Positions 45,415 through 54,427 of a DNA stretch of 64,000 nt are shown here, in pieces. The notes beneath the pieces are model-generated. The model did no database searches. It was not told the origin of the DNA and saw only the letters and a program-made list of their open reading frames with translations. Both the position numbers and the translations under genes were made by a program. The DNA comes from Streptomyces sp. CC208A (lineage in GTDB: Bacteria; Actinomycetota; Actinomycetes; Streptomycetales; Streptomycetaceae): NCBI RefSeq assembly GCF_030010625.1, contig NZ_JASCXN010000024.1, forward strand, positions 1-64,000, in the 5' to 3' direction. How positions within the stretch are numbered: the stretch's first letter is position 1; each line of letters opens with the position of its first letter.

Positions 45415-46245
45415 TCAGATCAGGCCGCGTTCCCGCAGGTACTCCAGCTGTGCCCGGACGGACAGTTCCGCCGCCGGCCAGAGGGAGCGGTGTACGTCTG
45501 CGTAGACGTGCGCCACCACCTCGGAGGCCGTACGGTGTCCCGCTTCGACCGCCGTCTCCACCTGCGCCAGTCGGCTCGCCCGGTGCGCCAGGTAGAAGTC
45601 CACGGCTCCCTGGGCGTCTTCCAGGACCGGGCCGTGGCCCGGCAGGACGGTGTGCACGCCGTCGTCCACGGTCAGGGAGCGCAGGCGCCGCAGCGAGTCC
45701 AGGTAGTCGCCGAGCCGCCCGTCGGGGTGCGCCACCATCGTCGTGCCGCGTCCCAGGACCGTGTCGCCGGTCAGCACCGCGCGGTCGGCGGGGAGGTGGA
45801 AGGAGAGCGAGTCGGAGGTGTGGCCGGGCGTCGGTACCACCCGCAGCTCCAGACCGCCGACGGTGATCACCTCGCCCGCGCCCAGGCCCTCGTCGCCGAG
45901 GCGGAGCGCCGGGTCGAGGGCACGGACGGCCGTCCCGGTCAGCTCGGCGAACCGGCCCGCGCCCTCGGCGTGGTCCGGGTGACCGTGCGTCAGCAGGGTC
46001 AGCGCGATCCGCTTGCCCAGCTTCTCCGCGGTGTCGATCACGTGCCGGAGGTGGCCCTCGTCGAGCGGGCCGGGGTCGACGACCACGGCCAGGTCGGAGC
46101 CGGGCTCGGACAGCAGCCAGGTGTTGGTGCCGTCCAGGGTCATCGCGGACGGGTTGGGCGCGAGCACGTTCACGGCCCGCTCGGTCGCGGGACCGGAGGT
46201 GACGAGCCCGCGCGGCCGGCCGGGGAGGGCGGCGGCGTCGGTCAC
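45415..46245 (-). CDS. MBL-fold metallo-hydrolase
   Basis: 276 residues. Zinc motif TLLTHGHPDHAEG (HxHxDH) plus downstream VPTPGHTSDSL, GDTVLG and LPGHGP metal ligands. C-terminal helical region as in LACTB2/hydroxyacylglutathione hydrolase-like members. GTG overlaps the stop of the upstream NUDIX gene (GTGA), forming a two-gene unit. Confidence 0.88.
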   Translation of the reverse strand: MTDAAALPGRPRGLVTSGPATERAVNVLAPNPSAMTLDGTNTWLLSEPGSDLAVVVDPGPLDEGHLRHVIDTAEKLGKRIALTLLTHGHPDHAEGAGRFAELTGTAVRALDPALRLGDEGLGAGEVITVGGLELRVVPTPGHTSDSLSFHLPADRAVLTGDTVLGRGTTMVAHPDGRLGDYLDSLRRLRSLTVDDGVHTVLPGHGPVLEDAQGAVDFYLAHRASRLAQVETAVEAGHRTASEVVAHVYADVHRSLWPAAELSVRAQLEYLRERGLI

Positions 46246-47105
46246 GCGGAACCGCCCCCGACCCGCTTGGTGAACTCGTCGTGCCCCGGCCAGGTGAGCA
46301 CCACCTGACCGTCCTCCACGCGCGCGCGTGCCAGGACCGGCGTCATGGACTGCTTTCCGGCCGCCGTCAGGGCCTCCGCGGCCGTGCCGCAGGGCTGAAG
46401 GGACCGCAGGGTGGCGATGGTCGGCGGCATCATCGTCAGCTCGCCCCGGTCGTAGCCGGCCGCGGCCTCGGCCGGACGGATCCAGACCGTGCGGTCGGCC
46501 TCGCCGGAGACGTCCCGAGTACGCTGCCCGGCCGGCAGCGCGGCGACGAAGAACCAGGTGTCGTACCGCCGCTGCTCGAACTCGGGGGTGATCCAGCGGG
46601 CCCACGCGCCGAGCAGGTCGGAACGGAGGACGAGCCCGCGCCGGTCGAGGAAGTCCGCGAAGGCCAGCTCGCGGGCGACCAGCGCCTGCCGGTCGCGCTC
46701 CCAGTCCTCGCCGGTGGTGTCGCCGACGACGGTGTCCGGGCTCTCTCCGGCGAGCAGCACGCCCGCCTCCTCGAAGGTCTCGCGGACGGCGGCGCAGACC
46801 ACGGCCTGGGCCTGCGCGGGGTCGTCGAGCCCGAGCCGCTCCGCCCACTCCTCCAGGGAGGGCCCGGCCCAGCGCACCGGCTGCTCGTCGCGCGGGTCGA
46901 CCCCGCCGCCGGGATAGGCGTACGCGCCTCCGGCGAAGGCCATCGAGGTGCGACGGCGCAGCATGTGGACCTCGGGCCCGCCGTCCGCGTCGCGCAGCAG
47001 GAGCACGGTGGCGGCGCGCCGGGGCGTCACCGGCACGAGCTCTCCGGCGGCGAGGGCGCGGATGCGGTCGGGCCATTCCGGCGGGTACCACTGACCATTC
47101 GACAT
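46242..47105 (-). CDS. NUDIX hydrolase
   Basis: 287 residues. AYAYPGGGVDPRDEQP and, after an insertion of about 30 residues, VCAAVRETFEEAGVLL: a NUDIX box with the long insertion seen in NUDT19/RppH-like eukaryote-type members. -10-like TAGCAT lies 6 bp before the ATG with no Shine-Dalgarno, so leaderless initiation is likely. Coupled to the MBL gene. Confidence 0.82.
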   Translation of the reverse strand: MSNGQWYPPEWPDRIRALAAGELVPVTPRRAATVLLLRDADGGPEVHMLRRRTSMAFAGGAYAYPGGGVDPRDEQPVRWAGPSLEEWAERLGLDDPAQAQAVVCAAVRETFEEAGVLLAGESPDTVVGDTTGEDWERDRQALVARELAFADFLDRRGLVLRSDLLGAWARWITPEFEQRRYDTWFFVAALPAGQRTRDVSGEADRTVWIRPAEAAAGYDRGELTMMPPTIATLRSLQPCGTAAEALTAAGKQSMTPVLARARVEDGQVVLTWPGHDEFTKRVGGGSA

Positions 47106-47332
47106 GGGCGGATGCTATGCGCAACGAACGGAATGCACGAGAGCTGCCCGCGTGGGGGGCGGTACGCGCGGGAGCCACGTGGGGTTGCCGGCTGCCGCTG
47201 GGGGCCGGCAGCCCCGGAGCGGCGGAACGCCTGTGAAGTCGGCCACACGGCGCGGCACGCGCCGGACCCGGCCGCCAAGGGACCGACCCGCGCGGGAGCC
47301 TCCCGCCCGGGGAGGCGGGAACTCACGCGGGG

Positions 47333-47526
47333 GGCCGGCCGCTCAGGGGACGGACGTACGGAAAGCCGCCCGCTCAAGGGGCGGAGGACGTACGGGAAGC
47401 CGCCCGCTCAAAGGGCGGAGGACGTACCGGAAGCCAGCCGCTCAAAGGGCGGACGGGCGAGGAGCCAGTCACTCAAAGGTCGGACGGGCGGGAAGCCGCC
47501 CGCTCAAGGGGCGGACGTACGAGAAG
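47333..47526. repeat. ~32-bp tandem repeat array, each unit a potential hairpin
   Basis: About six units, e.g. CCGCCCGCTCAAGGGGCGG followed by AGGACGTACGGGAAG. Each unit contains the inverted repeat CCGCCC...GGGCGG, so transcripts could form a row of hairpins. The spacer 47106-47582 contains no gene. Confidence 0.8.
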
Positions 47527-47563
47527 CCGGCCAGTCCCTTCTTTCGGAGGGGTGGCCGGCTTC
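47523..47563. terminator. Terminator downstream of the RidA gene
   Basis: Arms GAAGCCGGCC / GGCCGGCTTC with an inner CCC...GGGG pairing, 20 bp past the RidA stop. Confidence 0.75.
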
Positions 47564-47582
47564 GCGCGCGTGGTGGGCGGGA

Positions 47583-48053
47583 TCAGGCCTCGGTCAGCTC
47601 GACCTGGACCTCGACCTCGACGGGGGCGTCGAGCGGGAGGACGGCGACGCCGACGGCGCTGCGGGCGTGCACGCCCTTGTCACCGAGGATCTCGCCGAGC
47701 AGCTCGCTGGCGCCGTTGAGGACCGCGGGCTGACCGGTGAAGTCGGCGGCGGAGGCGACGAAGCCGACGACCTTCACGACGCGCTTGATCCGGTCGAGGT
47801 CACCGGCGACCGACTTCACGGCCGCGAGCGCGTTCAGCGCGCAGGTGGCGGCGAGCTCCTTGGCCTCCTCGGCGGTCACCTCGGCGCCGACCTTGCCGGT
47901 CACCGGAAGCTTGCCCCCCACCATCGGGAGCTGGCCCGCGGTGTAGACGTACACGCCGGACTGGACGGCCGGCTGGTAGGCGGCGAGCGGCGGGACGACC
48001 TCGGGCAGCTTCAGGCCCAGCTCCGCGATCCGGGCTTCGACGGCCCCGCTCAC
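47583..48053 (-). CDS. RidA family protein (YjgF/YER057c/UK114)
   Basis: 156 residues. Contains VQSGVYVYTAGQLPMVGGKL, the ligand-pocket region, and a C-terminal beta strand VGVAVLPLDAPVEVEVQVEL. RidA enzymes hydrolyse enamine/imine intermediates; this longer subfamily (~155 aa) is less characterised. The GTG start overlaps the stop of the DUF4177 gene. Confidence 0.85.
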   Translation of the reverse strand: MSGAVEARIAELGLKLPEVVPPLAAYQPAVQSGVYVYTAGQLPMVGGKLPVTGKVGAEVTAEEAKELAATCALNALAAVKSVAGDLDRIKRVVKVVGFVASAADFTGQPAVLNGASELLGEILGDKGVHARSAVGVAVLPLDAPVEVEVQVELTEA

Positions 48054-48205
48054 GACTGCGGCCGCTTCATGTAGGCCACGAGCTGCTCCGGGTTCGGGCC
48101 GGGCACGACCTGGACGAGCTCCCAGCCGTCCTGGCCCCAGTTGTCGAGAATCTGCTTGGTCGCGTGCACCAGAAGCGGCACCGTGACGTACTCCCACTTG
48201 GTCAT
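48050..48205 (-). CDS. DUF4177 family small protein
   Basis: 51 residues: MTKWEYVTVPLLVHATKQIL followed by DNWGQDGWELVQVVPG, the Trp-rich signature W-E-Y...W-G-x-D-G-W-E-L-V. Function unknown; conserved beside ridA in Streptomyces. TACAGT 7 bp upstream of the ATG fits a leaderless promoter. Confidence 0.85.
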   Translation of the reverse strand: MTKWEYVTVPLLVHATKQILDNWGQDGWELVQVVPGPNPEQLVAYMKRPQS

Positions 48206-48315
48206 GGAGCCGACTGTAGCCGCTGCGGCGGGGGGCTTTCCCGAGGCTCCCCCCGACGCTCCCCCTAGGGGGCTTCTCCGGGGCGGTCCGCTGATTGCGC
48301 GGGCCCGCCAGTGGT

Positions 48316-48321
48316 TAGGCT
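48316..48321 (+). promoter_or_regulatory. -10 box of a leaderless promoter for the first ArsA-like gene
   Basis: TAGGCT, 7 bp before GTG 48329, no Shine-Dalgarno in between. Confidence 0.5.
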
Positions 48322-48328
48322 CGACAGC

Positions 48329-49294
48329 GTGAGCAGGCTCCAGGTCGTCAGCGGCAAGGGCGGTACCGGTAAGACGACGGTCGCCGCCGCCCTCGCCCTC
48401 GCCCTCGCGACGGAGGGGAAGCGGACGCTCCTCGTCGAGGTCGAAGGCAGACAGGGCATCGCACAGCTCTTCGAGACGGAGGCGCTTCCCTACGAGGAGC
48501 GCAAGATCGCCGTGGCTCCGGGCGGCGGCGAGGTGTACGCGCTGGCGATCGACGCCGAGCGCGCCCTCCTCGACTACCTCCAGATGTTCTACAAACTGGG
48601 CGGCGCGGGCCGGGCCCTGAAGAAGCTCGGCGCGATCGACTTCGCGACGACGATAGCGCCGGGGGTGCGGGACGTCCTGCTCACCGGCAAGGCGTGCGAG
48701 GCGGTCCGGCGGCGGGAGCGCGACGGCCGCCCGGTCTACGACCACGTGGTGATGGACGCCCCGCCGACCGGCCGCATCACCCGCTTCCTCAACGTGAACG
48801 ACGAGGTGGCGGGGCTGGCCCGGATCGGCCCGATACACAACCAGGCGCAGGCGGTGATGGGGGTCCTCAAGTCCCCCGAGACGGCCGTGCACTTGGTGAC
48901 CCTCCTTGAGGAGATGCCGGTCCAGGAGACGGCGGACGGCATCGCCGAGCTGCGCGCCGCGGGGCTGCCGGTGGGCCGGGTGGTGGTGAACATGGTCCGC
49001 CCGCAGCTCCTCGACGGGGCGGCGGTACGGGCCGCCTCCGGCGACCACCGCGAGGCGATCGCGCGGACGCTGGCGTCCGTCGGGGTCACGGGTGCCGCAG
49101 GCCTGGTCGAGCCGCTGCTCGACGAGGCGGCCGAGCACGCCCGCCGGGTGGAGCTGGAGCGGAGCCAGCGGGCCGTCCTGGACGGCATCGGGGTGCCCGC
49201 GTACGAGCTGCCCTACCTGGGCGACGGGGCGGACATCGCGGGCCTGTACCGCCTGGCGAAGGAACTGCGGAGGCAAGGGGTGGGTGCGGCGTGA
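48329..49294 (+). CDS. ArsA-type ATPase, first of a tandem pair
   Basis: 321 residues. Deviant Walker A SGKGGTGKTTVAAALALA, then VEVEGRQGIAQL and VVMDAPPTGRITRFLN (switch II/Walker B). Belongs to the actinobacterial ArsA/Get3-like pair beside whiB-like genes; not arsenic-related by context. The two proteins probably form a heterodimer. Its stop overlaps the start of the second gene. Confidence 0.85.
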   Translation: MSRLQVVSGKGGTGKTTVAAALALALATEGKRTLLVEVEGRQGIAQLFETEALPYEERKIAVAPGGGEVYALAIDAERALLDYLQMFYKLGGAGRALKKLGAIDFATTIAPGVRDVLLTGKACEAVRRRERDGRPVYDHVVMDAPPTGRITRFLNVNDEVAGLARIGPIHNQAQAVMGVLKSPETAVHLVTLLEEMPVQETADGIAELRAAGLPVGRVVVNMVRPQLLDGAAVRAASGDHREAIARTLASVGVTGAAGLVEPLLDEAAEHARRVELERSQRAVLDGIGVPAYELPYLGDGADIAGLYRLAKELRRQGVGAA

Positions 49295-50802
49295 CGGAGA
49301 AGACCCCGAGGATCGCCACGAGCGGCGCCGGAAGCGAGACCGGCGCCGTCCCGAACGGCACCAGGGCCGAGACCCGCGCCGCCTCGCACGGCACCGGAGG
49401 CGCGGCCGACCCCGTCTCGAACGGCCTGGACACCGTGCCCGCCTTGGAGATCGACCCGCTCCTCGACGACCGGGGCACCCGGATCATCGTCTGCTGCGGT
49501 TCCGGCGGGGTCGGCAAGACGACCACGGCGGCGGCGCTGGGCGTGCGGGCGGCGGAGCGGGGGCGGCGGGTGGTCGTCCTCACCATCGATCCGGCGCGCC
49601 GGCTCGCCCAGTCGATGGGCATCGACGCGCTCGACAACACCCCGCGCAAGGTGGACGGCATCAAGGGCTCCGACGGCGGGGAGCTGCACGCGATGATGCT
49701 GGACATGAAGCGGACCTTCGACGAGATCGTCGAGGCGCACGCCGATCCCGCGCGGGCGCGGGCGATCCTGGAGAACCCCTTCTACCAGTCCCTGTCGGCC
49801 GGTTTCGCCGGTACGCAGGAGTACATGGCGATGGAGAAGCTGGGCCAGCTGCGGGCCCGGGACGAGTGGGACCTGATCGTCGTCGACACCCCGCCGTCCC
49901 GCTCGGCGCTCGACTTCCTGGACGCGCCGAAGCGCCTTGGGTCCTTCCTGGACGGGAAGTTCATCAAGCTGCTGATGGCGCCGGCGAAGGTGGGCGGCCG
50001 GGCCGGGATGAAGTTCCTCAACGTCGGCATGTCGATGATGTCGGGGACGCTGGGGAAGCTGCTGGGGGGTCAGTTCCTGGTCGACGTGCAGACGTTCGTC
50101 TCCGCGATGGACACGATGTTCGGCGGTTTCCGGACGCGGGCGGACGCCACGTACCGGCTGCTCCAGGCGCCCGGCACGGCCTTCCTCGTCGTCGCGGCAC
50201 CGGAGCGGGACGCGCTGCGGGAGGCGGCGTACTTCGTGGAGCGGCTGGCCGCCGAGGGCATGCCGCTGGCCGGTCTCGTCCTCAACCGGGTGCACGGCAG
50301 CGGGGCGGCGCGGCTCTCGGCCGAGCGGGCGCGGGCGGCCGCGGAAAATCTTGACGAGGGCCGCATGGTGGATCAGGGGGGCGGGAAGACTGGAGTGCGT
50401 GGCGCTCCGGCCGTCTCGCCCGGGCCGTCGCATCCCGCCACCGCCGCCGACTTCCCCGCACGCCCCTCCGCCGCATCCCAGGCTGCCCCCACAGCCGACG
50501 CGACGATCGAAGCGCACCGCAGCACCACCGAGCACGGCGACAGCGTGAACCCCAGCAGCACAGGCACAGGCATCGATCCCGCCCCCGGTCCCGACCTCGC
50601 CCGGCTGACCGCCGGTCTGCTCCGGCTGCATGCCGAGCGGATGCAGGTGCTCGCGCGCGAGCAGCGCACGCGCGACCGCTTCACGGCCCTCCACCCCGAG
50701 GTGGCGGTGACCGAGGTGGCCGCCCTGCCCGGCGATGTGCACGACCTCGCCGGGCTGCGGGCCATCGGTGAGCGCCTCTCCTCCCCGCGCGACCCGTCCT
50801 GA
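49291..50802 (+). CDS. ArsA-type ATPase, second of a tandem pair
   Basis: 503 residues. About 60 N-terminal low-complexity residues, then CCGSGGVGKTTTAAALGVRA (Walker A with signature Lys), TIDPARRLAQSMGI, VVDTPPSRSALDFLDAP, and a long C-terminal Ser/Pro-rich linker followed by a helical domain (LTAGLLRLHAERMQVLAREQ). GTG overlaps the previous stop (GTGA). Together with the first ATPase and the adjacent wblA gene this block is conserved in Streptomyces. Confidence 0.85.
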   Translation: MTEKTPRIATSGAGSETGAVPNGTRAETRAASHGTGGAADPVSNGLDTVPALEIDPLLDDRGTRIIVCCGSGGVGKTTTAAALGVRAAERGRRVVVLTIDPARRLAQSMGIDALDNTPRKVDGIKGSDGGELHAMMLDMKRTFDEIVEAHADPARARAILENPFYQSLSAGFAGTQEYMAMEKLGQLRARDEWDLIVVDTPPSRSALDFLDAPKRLGSFLDGKFIKLLMAPAKVGGRAGMKFLNVGMSMMSGTLGKLLGGQFLVDVQTFVSAMDTMFGGFRTRADATYRLLQAPGTAFLVVAAPERDALREAAYFVERLAAEGMPLAGLVLNRVHGSGAARLSAERARAAAENLDEGRMVDQGGGKTGVRGAPAVSPGPSHPATAADFPARPSAASQAAPTADATIEAHRSTTEHGDSVNPSSTGTGIDPAPGPDLARLTAGLLRLHAERMQVLAREQRTRDRFTALHPEVAVTEVAALPGDVHDLAGLRAIGERLSSPRDPS

Positions 50803-50826
50803 CGGGACCTCACGGGACGGTCGGGG

Positions 50827-51171
50827 CTATCCGACCGCGGCGTACTCCTCGTACGTCGCGTCGTCCTGCATGGCGACGGGCAGCAGGCCCGCGCCGCGCT
50901 CGTACTCCGTGCGCGCGGTCTCCAGGAGCCGCCGCCACGAGGTGACCGTGGGGCGCCGGCGCAGCAGGGCACGGCGCTCGCGCTCCGTCATGCCGCCCCA
51001 CACGCCGAACTCCACACGGTTGTCCAGGGCATCGGCGAGGCACTCGGTGCGCACCGGGCACCCGGTGCACACCGCCTTCGCCCTGTTCTGTGCCGCTCCC
51101 TGCACGAAAAGTTCATCCGGATCGGTAGTGCGGCAGGCCGCCTGCGCACTCCAGTCAGCTACCCAGCCCAT
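50827..51171 (-). CDS. wblA: WhiB-like regulator WblA
   Basis: 114 residues, nearly identical to S. coelicolor WblA. Four-cysteine [4Fe-4S] motif: CRTTDPDELF ... CTGCPVRTEC (C-x-n-C-x2-C-x5-C) and the G[VI]WGG turn VEFGVWGGMTERERRALLRR. WblA represses secondary metabolism and is needed for sporulation. ATG 51171 chosen to match family length. The 386-bp upstream spacer (51172-51557) contains no other gene and should hold its regulatory region; AT-rich patches lie at 51285-51330. Confidence 0.95.
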   Translation of the reverse strand: MGWVADWSAQAACRTTDPDELFVQGAAQNRAKAVCTGCPVRTECLADALDNRVEFGVWGGMTERERRALLRRRPTVTSWRRLLETARTEYERGAGLLPVAMQDDATYEEYAAVG

Positions 51172-51545
51172 ACCGGCGCCGTCCTCTCCCGAATCGAGGC
51201 TCCCCCACGGCGGCAGCGGCATATTCACCGCTGCCAGTTGGGACGTTACGGAAGGTGGGGACAGCGCAACACCCCCTTCGGGCCCAATCTTGAATGGTCC
51301 GAACGGACTATGCGTGCGCGTCAGATCACCCAGGGGAGTGACCGAAGGACATGCGTGTGTTATGGGACACCCCACGACACACGCGCCGGAATCGGACATG
51401 CCTTGCCCGCGGATTCGGGGACGCGGGAACTCATGCCGGAAATCAGGCGAATGTCACGCATGGGGGTTGATACGGGACCGCACTCCTGTGACAGTTGTGA
51501 GCAGCTTAGGCCAAGGCATATACGCGTGTCCGGTGATTGAGAACG

Positions 51546-51551
51546 TAGGCT
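51546..51551 (+). promoter_or_regulatory. -10 box of a leaderless promoter for the penicillin-binding protein
   Basis: TAGGCT, 6 bp before ATG 51558, without a Shine-Dalgarno sequence. Confidence 0.5.
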
Positions 51552-51557
51552 GCCCCC

Positions 51558-53798
51558 ATGGCAAAGAAGCGCTCGGGCGGTGGTCTGACCGGGACCCAGC
51601 AGGCCGCCAAGTTCCTCGGTGTCAGTGTGCTCTCCGGAGCCGTGCTGGCGGGTATCGCCCTGCCCGCGGCCGGCGCACTGGGTCTGGCGGCGAAGGGGAC
51701 GGTCGAGGGGTTCGACGAGATCCCCTCCAACCTGAAGACCCCGCCGCTCAGTCAGCGCACCACCATCCTGGACTCCGAGGGCGGGCTGATCGCCACCGTC
51801 TACTCCCGGGACCGCAAGGTGGTGCCGCTGGAGAAGATCTCCCCCTACATGCAGAAGGCGATCGTCGCGATCGAGGACGCGCGCTTCTACGAGCACGGGG
51901 CGGTCGACCTCAAGGGCGTGCTGCGCGCGATCAACAAGAACGCGCAGTCGGGCGGTGTCTCGGAGGGCGCGTCCACGCTCACCCAGCAGTACGTGAAGAA
52001 CGTCTTCGTCGAGGAGGCCGGTGACGACCCGGAGAAGGTCGCGCAGGCCACCCAGCAGACGATCGGCCGCAAGGTCCGCGAACTGAAGTACGCGATCCAG
52101 GTCGAGGAGGAGCTGGGCAAGAAGAAGATCCTGGAGAACTACCTCAACATCACGTTCTTCGGGCAGCAGGCGTACGGCATCGAGGCCGCCTCGCAGCGCT
52201 ACTTCTCCAAGCCCGCCGCGAAGCTCGACCTGGGCGAGGCCGCGATGATGGCCGGTCTGGTGCAGTCGCCGAGCCGCTTCGACCCCATCAACGACCTGGA
52301 GGAAGCCACCAAGCGGCGCAACATCGTCCTCCAGCGCATGGCGGACGTCGGCGACATCAGCCAGGCCGAGATGGAGAAGGCCAAGGCCGCCCCCATCAAG
52401 CTGAAGGTGAAGACGCCGAGGAACGGCTGCATCACCGCCGTCGAGGGCTCCGGCTTCTTCTGCGACTACGTCCGCAAGACGATCCTGACCAATCCGGTCT
52501 TCGGCAAGACCGTCGAGGAGCGGCAGAAGCTGTGGAACCTGGGCGGTCTGACCATCCGGACCACCCTCGACCCGAAGGCGCAGGCCGCCGCCAACGAGGC
52601 CGCGATCGCGAAGGTCAACAAGGACGACCCGGTCGCCGCCGCCGTCGTCCAGGTCCAGCCGGGCACCGGCAGGATCCTGTCGATGGGCCAGTCCCGCCCG
52701 TACGGTCTGGACCAGAAGAAGCACGAGACGACGCTCAACCTCGCCGTCGGCAGCAAGATGGGCGGCACGACGTACGGCTTCCCGGTCGGCTCGACCTTCA
52801 AGCCGATCACGGCCGCCGCCGCCCTGGAGCAGGGGCTGAGCCCCGCCACGAGCTACGACACGCCGTGGAAGATCTCGTTGAAGAAGAGTGACTACAAGCG
52901 CTGCGACGGCAAGCCCGCGGACTACGGTGACTGGTCGGTCCAGAACGAGCTCAAGTCGGAGAAGGGGGCGTACGACATGACGAGCGCCCTCGGCAAGTCC
53001 ATCAACACCTACTTCGCCAAGCTGGAGCTGACGGTCGGCCTCTGCGAGACGCTGACGATGGCGAAGAAGGTCGGCTACGAGCGCGAGCTGGGCAAGCCGA
53101 TGGAGCAGAGCCCGTCCGCGACCCTCGGCTCCCTGGAGAGCACCCCGCTCGACATGGCAAACGTCTACGCGACTTTCGCCAACCGCGGCATCTACTGCGT
53201 CCCGGTGGTCATCGACTCCATCAGGGCCGCCAACGGCGACAAGCTGAACGTGCCGCAGACCAAGTGCACGCGTGCGATGTCCGACCGCACCGCAGACATG
53301 ATCAACCAGATGCTGAAGGGTGTGGTCGAGGACGGCACCGGTACGCGGGCAGGTCTGAGCGACCGGGACAACGCGGGCAAGACCGGTACCACCGAGGGCC
53401 GCAAAGACGCCTGGTTCGTCGGCTACACCCCGGACCTGTCCACCGCCGTCTGGGTCGGCGACGACGTCGGCGAGCGCGAGGAGATGTTCAACCTCACCAT
53501 CGGCGGCGTCTACTACGACAAGGTCTGCGGCGGCTGCCTCCCCGGTCCGATCTGGCGGATCGCGATGACCGGCGCACTCGGCGACGACAAGCCGTCCTTC
53601 GTCGACATCGCCGTCCCGCGGGCCGAGAAGCCGAAGGACCCGAAGAGGGACGAGAAGCGGGACGACGACAAGCCGCGCAAGCGGGGCGACGACAAGCCGG
53701 GCGACCAGCCGACCAACCCCTTCCCGGACATCACGTTCCCCGGTCTGACCGGCGGCGACGCCACCCGGCCGGGCAACGGCCGCGGCGGCCGCGACTAG
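51558..53798 (+). CDS. Class A penicillin-binding protein
   Basis: 746 residues. N-terminal membrane anchor (FLGVSVLSGAVLAGIALPAA), GT51 transglycosylase with catalytic Glu106 in AIEDARFYEHGAVD and GASTLTQQYVKN, then a transpeptidase with SxxK GSTFKP (Ser412), SxN SIN (Ser481) and KTGTT (Lys608). The tail (from ~residue 690) is rich in Lys/Asp/Pro and probably extracellular. Peptidoglycan synthesis. The leader is very short (leaderless). Confidence 0.95.
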   Translation: MAKKRSGGGLTGTQQAAKFLGVSVLSGAVLAGIALPAAGALGLAAKGTVEGFDEIPSNLKTPPLSQRTTILDSEGGLIATVYSRDRKVVPLEKISPYMQKAIVAIEDARFYEHGAVDLKGVLRAINKNAQSGGVSEGASTLTQQYVKNVFVEEAGDDPEKVAQATQQTIGRKVRELKYAIQVEEELGKKKILENYLNITFFGQQAYGIEAASQRYFSKPAAKLDLGEAAMMAGLVQSPSRFDPINDLEEATKRRNIVLQRMADVGDISQAEMEKAKAAPIKLKVKTPRNGCITAVEGSGFFCDYVRKTILTNPVFGKTVEERQKLWNLGGLTIRTTLDPKAQAAANEAAIAKVNKDDPVAAAVVQVQPGTGRILSMGQSRPYGLDQKKHETTLNLAVGSKMGGTTYGFPVGSTFKPITAAAALEQGLSPATSYDTPWKISLKKSDYKRCDGKPADYGDWSVQNELKSEKGAYDMTSALGKSINTYFAKLELTVGLCETLTMAKKVGYERELGKPMEQSPSATLGSLESTPLDMANVYATFANRGIYCVPVVIDSIRAANGDKLNVPQTKCTRAMSDRTADMINQMLKGVVEDGTGTRAGLSDRDNAGKTGTTEGRKDAWFVGYTPDLSTAVWVGDDVGEREEMFNLTIGGVYYDKVCGGCLPGPIWRIAMTGALGDDKPSFVDIAVPRAEKPKDPKRDEKRDDDKPRKRGDDKPGDQPTNPFPDITFPGLTGGDATRPGNGRGGRD

Positions 53799-53820
53799 CG
53801 AGGCGGGGAAGAGAGCAAGA

Positions 53821-53864
53821 GGGCGCCCCCACCGGAAACCGAACCGGATCCGGTGGGGGCGCCC
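53821..53864. terminator. Bidirectional terminator after the penicillin-binding protein
   Basis: Arms GGGCGCCCCCACCGG / CCGGTGGGGGCGCCC with a 14-nt loop, between the convergent PBP and YqeY genes. Confidence 0.88.
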
Positions 53865-53888
53865 TTCTCGTACGCGTGCGTCCCGGGC

Positions 53889-54353
53889 TCAGCCCGCCAG
53901 GAGCTTCTTCACCGCGGCGGCGACCCGGCCGCCCTCGGCCTGGCCCGCGACCTTCGGGTTCACGATCTTCATGACGGCGCCCATGGCGCGCGGGCCCTCG
54001 GCTCCGGCGGCCTTCGCCTCCTCGACGGCGGCGGCGACGATCCCCTCCAGCTCCTCGTCGGAGAGCTGCTTCGGCAGGTACGCGTCGAGGACGAGGCCCT
54101 CCGCCCGCTCGCGCTCGGCCGACTCGGCGCGACCGCCCTGCTCGAAGGCGTCCGCGGCCTCGCGCCGCTTCTTCGCCTCCTTGGCGATCACCTTCTGCAC
54201 CTCGTCGTCGGAGAGTTCGCGCTTGGTCTTGCCCGCGACCTCCTCCTTGGTGATCGCGGCGATGGTCAGCCGCAGGGTCGAGGAGCGCAGCTCGTCGCGC
54301 TCCTTGATCGCGGCGTTGAGGTCGTCCTGAAGCCTTGCCTTGAGCGTGGTCAT
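53889..54353 (-). CDS. GatB/YqeY domain protein
   Basis: 154 residues: MTTLKARLQDDLNAAIKERD then LRLTIAAITKEEV, the stand-alone YqeY form of the GatB tail domain. The C-terminal AMGAVMKIVNPKVAGQAEGG is conserved. Probably tRNA-amidotransferase-related but function unknown. ATG start. Confidence 0.88.
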   Translation of the reverse strand: MTTLKARLQDDLNAAIKERDELRSSTLRLTIAAITKEEVAGKTKRELSDDEVQKVIAKEAKKRREAADAFEQGGRAESAERERAEGLVLDAYLPKQLSDEELEGIVAAAVEEAKAAGAEGPRAMGAVMKIVNPKVAGQAEGGRVAAAVKKLLAG

Positions 54354-54427
54354 GGCATCAAGTGTGGCAGGTGCCGGGTCCGTACCGCCCGTGCATTTAC
54401 GCCCCCCGGGTCTGGAACGATGGGGGG

